From assembly GCA_036260415.1 (NCBI GenBank), contig DASZZX010000220.1:1-5345 (forward strand): DNA of 5,345 bases, read 5' to 3'. The translations under genes and the position numbers were made by a program. Under the pieces are notes generated by a model. The model did no database searches. It was not told where the DNA came from and saw nothing but the letters and a program-made list of their open reading frames with translations. This document shows positions 1-4,534 of this stretch, one piece after another. The DNA is from DASZZX01 sp036260415. GTDB taxonomy: Bacteria; Actinomycetota; Nitriliruptoria; Nitriliruptorales; JAHWKO01. Every line of letters begins with the position of its first letter. Position 1 is the first letter of the stretch.

Positions 1-122
1 GCACCGACAAGGCCGACCTCGACACCATCCGACGGCTCAAGCGCTTCATCGTCCGAGAGGTCTACCCCCTCCTCATCGAAGCCCTCGACCCCCCACACGA
101 CGAAGTGCCCGACGCCGCTTGA
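1..122 (+). CDS. C-terminal end of an IS110-family-like transposase (partial, 5' end outside window)
   Basis: An open frame enters from the left edge and stops at TGA 120-122, giving about 39 residues. The central stretch IRRLKRFIVREVYPLL resembles the C-terminal tail of many actinobacterial IS110-type transposases, where an R-x-LKR-x-x-x-RE-[VI]-Y-x-x-L pattern is common (recalled family knowledge, not a search). A short acidic, proline-containing tail follows. In that family an N-terminal DEDD/RuvC-like domain and a C-terminal serine-containing Tnp20 domain act with a structured non-coding RNA to recombine DNA; neither catalytic domain lies inside this window. Whether the gene is intact upstream is unknown. 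The non-coding DNA just after the stop would hold the right end of the element. The match rests on one short motif, so another helical protein tail is possible. Confidence 0.55.
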   Translation, partial: TDKADLDTIRRLKRFIVREVYPLLIEALDPPHDEVPDAA

Positions 123-257
123 CGGCTATAGGAGCTTCGGCATCGCGCGGGTCCGGTTTGCAGTCAGGGTTAGGAGCGATCGAGTCTCCGCGAGGTGTCC
201 TTGTAGTTGCGCCGCGCGGTGGGCAGGACTCCACGGTTCCTGCGATCCTCGATCGGG

Positions 258-507
258 GTGCGCTGCGATTGCCGCGCGCACGACCGGCGTGGCGTGGCCG
301 ATCATGTCATCGAGGCACACCTGGAGATGCGTCGCCAGGTCCTCGTCCTCGTTCATCAGCCGGCGGAGGGGCCCGCCAGGCCAGCTCCTTGATGAAGGCT
401 GCGGCGATGCCCTCTGTCCGCTCGATGACCCATTGGAGTGTCGCATAGAGCACCGCGGCAAGCGGCCCATCGCCACACAGATAGACGTCGGGCGGTCTGC
501 GGCGAGC
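258..507 (-). pseudogene. C-terminal remnant of an AAA-type ATPase, frameshifted and 5'-truncated
   Basis: Two - strand frames join into one plausible protein. From about 507 down to 370 the frame reads through ARRR...DVYLCG and then WVIERTEGIAAAFIKELAWRA. Past base 369 the adjacent frame continues with LRRLMNEDEDLATHLQ and LDDMIGHATPVVRAAIA, down to about 258. The R-TEG-x-x-A-x-FIKEL-x-RRA pattern, followed by an acidic turn and a helix, is what I know from the C-terminal lid of AAA ATPases (the helical part after the Walker domain, with the sensor 2 region). The switch is explained by one extra C in a C4 run on the coding strand (G370-G373 region of the + strand). Walker A, Walker B and the rest of the ATPase core are absent, because the VOC gene lies where they should be. 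The fragment therefore cannot be a working ATPase. Exact ends are approximate. Confidence 0.5.
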
Positions 508-526
508 CTGGGCACCCTTGGCTGAG

Positions 527-567
527 CCGACGGGACTGCTGTATATGTATAGAGCACTTACCGTCGG
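527..567. promoter_or_regulatory. Interrupted dyad with AT-rich core; possible operator, promoter or recombination site
   Basis: CCGACGG (527-533) and CCGTCGG (561-567) are perfect 7-base inverted arms. Inside them TGCT (537-540) and AGCA (553-556) form a second pair of arms. The centre is TATA-TG-TATA (542-551), strikingly AT-rich for this DNA. A loose sigma70-like pair, TTGGCT (518-523) and TATATG (542-547) with an 18-base spacer, points rightwards toward the VOC gene that starts 100 bases downstream. The symmetry would suit a dimeric repressor, and it could also be a hairpin or a recombinase site. The arms are directly visible; the role is inference. Confidence 0.35.
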
Positions 568-637
568 GGAACCACCATTGCTAGGAAGTCCAGGCGTGAC
601 TGGTTCCACCGATGATCTACGTTCGATTCGGTGTCGT

Positions 638-651
638 CATGAGAACTCATG
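638..651. repeat. 14-base palindrome over the VOC start codon
   Basis: CATGAG (638-643) and CTCATG (646-651) are perfect inverted arms separated by AA. The right arm contains the ATG (649-651) used by the VOC/glyoxalase reading frame. A dyad here could hide the start codon in a small mRNA hairpin or bind a dimeric protein, but 6-base arms can also arise by chance. No good ribosome binding site is visible in front of this ATG. Confidence 0.3.
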
Positions 652-1074
652 GAACAGCGGCCGAGCCTGGTGACCTTGGGCGTCGCTGACATTGACCGCG
701 CACGCAAGTTCTATGAACGGCTCGGGCGGCGCGGGCAGGAAGTCGAAGTGACGGTCTTCTTCCAAGCAGGCAGCAACGCGGTGGTCCTGTGGCGTCGCAA
801 GAAGCTCGCCCAGGACTCGGGCGTCGACGACGCCTGTACCGAAGGGTTCGGGGGCATCGCGCTTGCCCACAACGTTCGCTCACCAACGGAGGTCCCACAG
901 CATCCTCACCGCCGCCGCCAACGCGGGAGCCAAGGTCACCCCGGCCCCGGGCGAGAGCTTCAACGGCGGGTACGCAGGATGCTTCACCGATCTCGACGGA
1001 CACGTGTGGGAAATCGCATACAACCCGGGATTGCCCTTGGACATCACCATCCCGGACTTCGGCACGGGGACTGA
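649..1074 (+). pseudogene. VOC-family (glyoxalase/bleomycin-resistance-like) protein, frameshifted
   Basis: The first frame starts at ATG 649 with MEQRPSLVTLGVADIDRARK and runs through FYERLG, VFFQAGSNAVVLW and GFGGIALAHNVRSPTEV, up to about 894. The neighbouring frame then continues with HSILTAAANAGAKV, GGYAGCFTDLDGHVWEIAYN and TIPDFG, to about 1063. Together these give both halves of the vicinal oxygen chelate fold: an N-terminal beta-alpha-beta-beta-beta unit with the LGVADIDRA start, and a C-terminal unit with the F-x-D-x-DGH-x-WEI signature, about 138 residues as is usual. The frames join if one C of the CCC at 894-896 is extra, restoring EVHSILTAAANAG. The second frame has no stop at the expected end and runs on to 1237, adding about 58 unrelated residues. 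Relatives are metal-dependent or substrate-binding proteins of varied role, so no substrate can be named. It is either a young pseudogene or a sequencing error. Confidence 0.75.
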
Positions 1075-1259
1075 CCGCTCCCCTCGCCCGGCTCGTGTGG
1101 TGGCTCCGGTCCAAACGGGAACCGCCCGGTGCCACGGTGACGGGCAGCGAAGAACCGCCCTGTCGAGAGGGAGCGAGGCGACCGCGACACAGCGTGCTCT
1201 CGACTCATCCGAGACCCCGCCGGCTCGGTGTCGGTAGCCCCCTTCGTAGCCGTAACATT

Positions 1260-1276
1260 CCCGCCGAGGTGGCGGG
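1260..1276 (-). terminator. GC hairpin just past the oxidoreductase stop
   Basis: CCCGCC (1260-1265) and GGCGGG (1271-1276) form a perfect 6-base-pair stem with a 5-base loop, GAGGT on the + strand. On the - strand it begins 9 bases after the stop of the oxidoreductase (1286-1288), the usual place for an intrinsic terminator. The transcript after the stem reads AAUGUUA, so there is no real U tract. Stems without U tracts are commonly proposed as terminators in high-GC actinobacteria. Only the stem and its position are seen; the function is inferred. Confidence 0.5.
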
Positions 1277-1285
1277 GGTCCACGC

Positions 1286-2239
1286 TCAGGCGACCGCGAC
1301 GACCACCTTGCCGAGAGCGCGGCCCGCGCCGACGTAGGCCAGCGCCTGGGGCACCTCATCGAGGCGGAAGGTGCGGTCGATGTGGATCTTCACGTCGCCT
1401 GCGACGCACCGCTCCTGGAGAGGCTCGAAGTGGGTCGGTCCCTGCTTCACGCCGAGCACCTCCACACGGCGTCCCGTCAGCGGGCCAACCACGGCCCCCA
1501 AGATCGCGAGCGGCAGCAGCGTCCGCACGAGCCCGCCGACGCACTGGTACCGGCCGCCGGGAGCCAGCGCCCGTCGACACGCGAACGCCGACCTGGTGGC
1601 GACGAGGTCAAGGATGCGGTCGAAGGGCGGGAAGTCGGTGAAGTCCTGTCGCCGATAGTCGCCCACCTCATCCGCCCCCAGCGACCTCATGAACTCGAGT
1701 TTGCCGGCGTTGTCGATGGCCGTCACGTGCGCGCCTGACTGCTTGGCGAGCTGGATCGCGAACGCTCCCGAGCCGCCACCCGCACCGTTGATCAACATCC
1801 GCCGCCCGGCTGACAGGCCGGCCGTGCCTTGTAGAGCGATCGCTCCCGCCTGTGGCAGCGTCGACGCGTCTGAGAACGACATCGCCTCCGGCTTGTGGAC
1901 GAGCACCGACTGCGGCGCCACCGCGTACTCCGCGAAGCCACCCATCAGTTGAAGGTTGTCGCCGTACACCGCGTCGCCTGGACGAAACCGGCCCACCTGG
2001 TCACCGACAGCGGCGACGCGACCGGCGATATCGGAACCCAGTGTCCGGCGCTTCGGGGTACGCAATCCTCCGATCCGCGCGTACGACGGCGCGCCCCGCA
2101 GGCACTCCCAGTCAGACAGGTTGATCGACGTCGCGACGACCTCGATGAGCACCTGATCCGGACCCGGAGACGGCACCGGCAGCTCGTCGACCCGAAGCCG
2201 GTCAGGCGGGCCATACCGGTCGTAGACAACTGCTCTCAT
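1286..2239 (-). CDS. NAD(P)-dependent alcohol dehydrogenase / quinone oxidoreductase, MDR superfamily
   Basis: This is a complete 317-residue member of the zinc-type alcohol dehydrogenase (medium-chain dehydrogenase/reductase) superfamily. Residues 1-125 form the GroES-like catalytic domain: the MRAVVYDRYGPPDRLRV start, VATSINLSDW, GSDIAGRVAAVG (68-79) and FRPGDAVYG (85-93). Residues 126-250 form the Rossmann domain with the glycine-rich NGAGGGSG (151-158), then LAKQSGAHVTAID and SLGADEVGDY (187-195). The C-terminal KVVVAVA closes the fold. The cysteine cluster of the structural zinc site is absent, and Asn/Asp occupy the area where zinc enzymes carry a catalytic Cys. It therefore fits the zinc-free quinone reductase-like branch, which uses NADPH to reduce quinones or enones. 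The substrate is unknown. The ATG at 2239 is favoured by AGGTGG just ahead of it. The gene stands alone between remnants and has its own 3' hairpin. The protein is cytoplasmic; no frame defect is seen. Confidence 0.9.
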   Translation of the reverse strand: MRAVVYDRYGPPDRLRVDELPVPSPGPDQVLIEVVATSINLSDWECLRGAPSYARIGGLRTPKRRTLGSDIAGRVAAVGDQVGRFRPGDAVYGDNLQLMGGFAEYAVAPQSVLVHKPEAMSFSDASTLPQAGAIALQGTAGLSAGRRMLINGAGGGSGAFAIQLAKQSGAHVTAIDNAGKLEFMRSLGADEVGDYRRQDFTDFPPFDRILDLVATRSAFACRRALAPGGRYQCVGGLVRTLLPLAILGAVVGPLTGRRVEVLGVKQGPTHFEPLQERCVAGDVKIHIDRTFRLDEVPQALAYVGAGRALGKVVVAVA

Positions 2240-2243
2240 TCGT

Positions 2244-2249
2244 CCACCT
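2244..2249 (-). promoter_or_regulatory. Ribosome binding site of the MDR oxidoreductase
   Basis: On the - strand AGGTGG ends four bases before the ATG at 2239-2237, and its AGG core lies seven bases before it. This supports the chosen start over other in-frame candidates. Confidence 0.6.
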
Positions 2250-2482
2250 GTAGGGCGGGGCGGACCTGCGGTCGCTGGGTGGGGCGTACGGGCCCTCGGG
2301 GTCTGCCAGTTGCCGGTCGGACTGACCGTACTCTACGAGGACCTCCAGACCCGCCACGCGATCCGGCGACGAGAGACCTGCCCCGTAGCCCCGGAGAGCG
2401 GCGCTGTGCACGGCACGCTGCCCTCGGCCGCCGGCCGATCGAAGCCACGGCTATGACGCGGCACCGAGTACGGCCCTCCCAT

Positions 2483-2509
2483 CCGCGTCCGGCCGGAAGG
2501 CCGTCGCGG
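2483..2509 (-). terminator. Hairpin directly after a - strand stop codon
   Basis: Arms CCGCG (2483-2487) and CGCGG (2505-2509) enclose a second stem, GGCC (2491-2494) with GGCC (2499-2502), around a four-base loop, giving nine base pairs with one small internal loop. It starts one base beyond the TAG (2513-2511) that ends the - strand fragment described next. Its position fits a factor-independent terminator, although no U-rich tail follows. Stems of this size occur by chance in GC-rich DNA, so confidence is limited. Confidence 0.3.
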
Positions 2510-2510
2510 T

Positions 2511-2648
2511 CTATGGGCCGAGGAGAGGAAGTCCCTGCGCGCGCCGCTGAGTACGGCCCTTCGACGCCTCGTCCCACGGGTTTCCGTAGCGGCCATCGGG
2601 CCGCAACGTCTGCTTCGTGACCTCCCGCACAACCCGGGAAGGATTGAA
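2511..2648 (-). pseudogene. Possible 3' fragment of an unidentified gene, cut by the ISL3-like element
   Basis: From the left end of the ISL3-like element a - strand frame runs 45 codons to TAG (2513-2511). It includes SRVVREVTKQTLRPDGRYGN and PWDEASKGRTQRRAQGLPLL. The composition is that of an ordinary soluble protein, with a balanced mix of charged, aromatic and aliphatic residues, unlike the Arg/Pro/Ser-rich shadow frames around it. A stem-loop follows the stop. I do not recognise the family. The frame stays open into the element (to 3194), but that part looks like noise. The reading that this is the tail of a gene interrupted at base 2649 is inference; it could be a chance frame. Confidence 0.3.
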
Positions 2649-2649
2649 G

Positions 2650-2662
2650 GCTCTTCGCGATG
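2650..2662 (+). repeat. Left terminal inverted repeat of the ISL3-like element
   Basis: GCTCTTCGCGATG, preceded by G at 2649. Its reverse complement is found at 3180-3192 with one mismatch. The GGCTCTTCG start is of a type I associate with actinobacterial ISL3 elements. Confidence 0.45.
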
Positions 2663-2755
2663 AACGAGGGGGGCGCGGAGAACGGGTAGCGCGCGTCAGG
2701 TGCTTTGAGGGTGCCTGTGGCGTCGCGCATTGGCGGTGTGACGCACTGCGGATGT

Positions 2756-2760
2756 GGAGG
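2756..2760 (+). promoter_or_regulatory. Ribosome binding site of the ISL3-like transposase remnant
   Basis: GGAGG lies eight bases before ATG 2769-2771. It marks that ATG as the original transposase start, although the recognisable coding frame is now one base out of phase with it. Confidence 0.5.
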
Positions 2761-2768
2761 CCACAGGC

Positions 2769-2977
2769 ATGGATCACGGTAGCGAACACGCACGCTTGTC
2801 GTCGGGCTGGACGAGTTCGTTGTGCTCGCCGCGACCGGGCATGAGCGCGAGCTGGTGCTGCTGGTGGAGACGGTCGCGGACCGGGCGTGGTGCCGCGAGT
2901 GCGGTGTTGGGGCCGGGTCGAAGGGCCGAGCGCGGACCCTGGTGGGCGACGTGCCGATGGGCGACCGCCCGGTCGTG
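2769..2977 (+). pseudogene. N-terminal fragment of an ISL3-family transposase, frameshifted and truncated
   Basis: From about 2792 the frame reads TLVVGLDEFVVLAATGHERE, then LVLLVETVADRAWCRECGVG, then a linker and VGDVPMGDRPVV, ending near 2977. This is the usual opening of actinobacterial ISL3 transposases: a short hydrophobic strand, an ELVL-x-VET-x-AD segment, the first CxxC of the N-terminal zinc ribbon (WCRECG, cysteines at 2891 and 2900), and an R-x-x-VRDLP-x-GxRPV-like strand. The second CxxC, the helix-turn-helix and the DDE catalytic domain are all absent. The frame is closed upstream by TAG at 2780, whereas the ATG with a good ribosome binding site (2769) lies in another frame. One lost base between about 2772 and 2792 would reconnect them. 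It is non-functional as it stands. Confidence 0.6.
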
Positions 2978-3030
2978 CAGCAACCACGGCCGGGGAAGTC
3001 GGGGAAGGGCCTCTACCGCAAACTCCGTCA

Positions 3031-3045
3031 GGTCTTAACAAGACC
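3031..3045. repeat. 15-base palindrome in the ISL3-like remnant
   Basis: GGTCTT (3031-3036) and AAGACC (3040-3045) are perfect inverted arms around AAC. It is one of the few AT-containing spots in this GC-rich stretch. It lies beyond the last recognisable transposase codon, so it may mark the edge of a second inserted or deleted segment, or be a protein-binding site. Function unknown. Confidence 0.3.
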
Positions 3046-3179
3046 CCGACCGGGCGTCCCCCAGCGAGACCGTCCGAGGGCGACGCGTCCGCGACGTCAG
3101 GTGGGCGCCCAGCACGGACGGCCGCGACAATCGGCGTGGTGCTGATGGCGATACGGGCAGCCCACCACGGCGTGAAGAA

Positions 3180-3192
3180 CATCACGAAGAGC
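3180..3192 (-). repeat. Right terminal inverted repeat of the ISL3-like element
   Basis: Read on the - strand from 3192 this is GCTCTTCGTGATG, matching the left repeat at 12 of 13 positions; the outermost base (3193) does not match the left G. The similarity stops after this core, as is typical for old or truncated ends. Confidence 0.4.
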
Positions 3193-3265
3193 ACTGGCGT
3201 GGTTCGCCTGGCAAGCTCGGTGGTGACTGGCGCCCCGATCGCCGTTCGGGCATTCTGGGACGGCC

Positions 3266-4111
3266 GTGGACGTCGTTCTGATCATCATGGTGCTGCTCCT
3301 GGTGGGGGCGGGTGTGGTGCTGTGGCTGCGTGGCAGGCAATCCTCCGGTCCCGGTGCGCGACCTGCCGCGTCGCGCTCCCGCCCGCAGCCGGCTGGTCCG
3401 CTGCCGGGACCGCAGGCCACCGTCACTCTCGACATCGACGCGGCAGATCCCGACAACGCTTCGGTCCAACGCCTCGTACGCGATGCGGCGTCCCGCACCT
3501 TCCGGGTCTCTCCTGACGTGAAATCGGTGACGGTGCAGAACCGCGCGGGGATCCGGCTCGGCACTGTCGAACGGCACCAGGACGTGTCGGGTCCTGGCGT
3601 GGTGGCCCCTGAGATGCCGCAGCGGCCACCACGGCGTGCAGCCCGTTTGCGGCGCAGGCCGGTCACCGGAGGGGCAGCCGAGGAGGAGGCGGTTCCGAAG
3701 CGGACGCTCGCGGATCGCTTCGACCTCCCCGACGCTGTGCTGGCGACCGTGCGCCGACCGGACGATGCCGTGGACGTGATCCGCGCGATCCTCGAGGCGG
3801 CCCAGCTACCGGTGGAGGTGCACGAGAACGTCATCCGTTCAGGTGACGACGCTGTGATCGTCGCAAGCCTCGCGGGGGGCTCAGCGGCGGACGCGCTCTC
3901 CCGTGCCTTTCTGCGCTTCCAGAAGAGCGGCGCCTCCCAAGGGGTGGTCGTATCGCTCGGCTATCTCGATCCACGCGACGTACGGCGCCGTCACGCGCTG
4001 GCCCCCAACCTGCACTACAGCGGCCTGTCCGCGATCCAGCGCATGGCAGACGCTGTGGCGCTGGGGGCCGATCCCCTGAAGTTCGCCACCGAGCCCGGCA
4101 CTGATGGCTGA
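3266..4111 (+). CDS. Membrane-anchored protein of unknown function, 281 residues
   Basis: The gene starts at GTG 3266 behind GGGA (3257-3260, five bases spacing); the in-frame ATG at 3287 falls inside the membrane helix and is less likely. Residues 2-21 (DVVLIIMVLLLVGAGVVLW) form one transmembrane helix, followed by LRGR and an Arg/Pro/Ser-rich linker to about 50. This suggests a signal anchor with the bulk of the protein in the cytoplasm. Residues 52-104 look like a small alpha/beta domain (TVTLDID, a helix QRLVRDAASRTFRVSP, then VKSVTVQNRAG). Residues 105-146 are a disordered linker with a basic run (RRAARLRRR, 123-131) and an acidic patch (EEE). Residues 147-275 form a second alpha/beta domain with DDAVDVIRAILEAAQLPVEV, DDAVIVASL and GVVVSLGYLD. 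I recognise no catalytic motif or named family. Codon use is steady throughout, so it looks real and intact. No partner gene is adjacent. Confidence 0.75.
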   Translation: MDVVLIIMVLLLVGAGVVLWLRGRQSSGPGARPAASRSRPQPAGPLPGPQATVTLDIDAADPDNASVQRLVRDAASRTFRVSPDVKSVTVQNRAGIRLGTVERHQDVSGPGVVAPEMPQRPPRRAARLRRRPVTGGAAEEEAVPKRTLADRFDLPDAVLATVRRPDDAVDVIRAILEAAQLPVEVHENVIRSGDDAVIVASLAGGSAADALSRAFLRFQKSGASQGVVVSLGYLDPRDVRRRHALAPNLHYSGLSAIQRMADAVALGADPLKFATEPGTDG

Positions 4112-4534
4112 TCAAGGGGGCCCTCGCTGTCGGCGAAAGGGACATGCCGGGTTGGCTGGGGTGTCCTGGACACGTGGGTGAGAAGATTGATTGCGGCGAG
4201 CAGCTGCTGCTCGATGCCGTCGACGCATCGCATCGGCGCGCGGAGCTTATACGCCGGTTCGGCTCATCGGCCGACCGCTCGAACCCACGGCTATCGACCG
4301 GATGGCGATACCGAGGCGTCTTGGCGCGCCGGCCGGGCTGCGTGTCCGTCGCTGTCACGGGGGTCGCTGAGGCAGTGCTCCGTGTTGGGTGTTCGTGTCA
4401 TGCGCCAGGTGATCGGCGGCTGACGAGCCACGGGCTCAGCTGGATGTGGGCCGACCTGCACCGGGAGACGGTGGTCCACCCGTGAGTCGGGTCCGCGCTG
4501 GGTCCGGCGGAGGACAGCCCGGAGCAGACAGGCG
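4112..4534. other. Intergenic region without a convincing gene
   Basis: This lies between the end of the membrane-protein gene and the end of the protease gene, which converge here. Open frames on both strands are short, Arg/Ser/His-rich and match nothing I know. A palindrome, CGAGCAG-CTG-CTGCTCG, lies at 4197-4213. A 5-base stem, TCCGG (4503-4507) with CCGGA (4519-4523), sits 12 bases beyond the protease stop and could be a weak terminator for it. No RNA gene, repeat array or insertion-sequence end is visible. Confidence 0.5.

Larger units (their letters stand above)
2649..3192 (+). mobile_element. Internally deleted ISL3-like insertion element
   Basis: About 544 bases are bounded by imperfect inverted repeats, GCTCTTCGCGATG at the left (2650-2662) and its near-complement at the right (3180-3192), 12 of 13 matching. 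Inside, in the expected position about 120 bases from the left end, is the N-terminal part of an ISL3-type transposase. The central DDE catalytic part and the C-terminus, normally more than 300 residues, are missing. ISL3 elements as I know them have terminal repeats starting GG and make 8-base target duplications. The bases flanking this copy (GGATTGAA on the left, ACTGGCGT on the right) are not duplicates, so either the insertion is old, the right end is misplaced, or the two ends come from different events. It cannot move by itself. Confidence 0.45.

Noticed and set aside
1075..1337. A + strand frame with LTAPLARLVWWLRSKREPPG after the VOC end
   Set aside because: It has no start or family match, and it continues antisense into the oxidoreductase gene. 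It is probably chance.
2202..2411. A 69-codon - strand frame overlapping the oxidoreductase start, with a fairly protein-like stretch (GLEVLVEYGQSDRQLADPEG)
   Set aside because: It overlaps the start of a well-supported gene by 38 bases, has no clear ribosome binding site, and matches no family I know. It may be a remnant, but the evidence is too thin to list.
2514..3194. A 227-residue - strand frame beginning with a hydrophobic stretch (MLFVMFFTPWWAARIAIST) that could suggest a membrane protein
   Set aside because: The middle is Pro/Arg-rich noise running antisense to the ISL3-like transposase fragment, and the hydrophobic start overlaps the right inverted repeat. Only the last 45 codons look protein-like, and those are listed separately.
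3097..3834. A long - strand frame opposite the membrane-protein gene
   Set aside because: It is Arg/Ser/Thr-rich with low-complexity runs, as expected of an antisense shadow of a GC-rich gene. The + strand frame has the membrane helix and regular domain structure.
4144..4485. A 113-codon + strand frame in the intergenic region
   Set aside because: No motif, no ribosome binding site and irregular composition; it resembles random open frames in GC-rich DNA.
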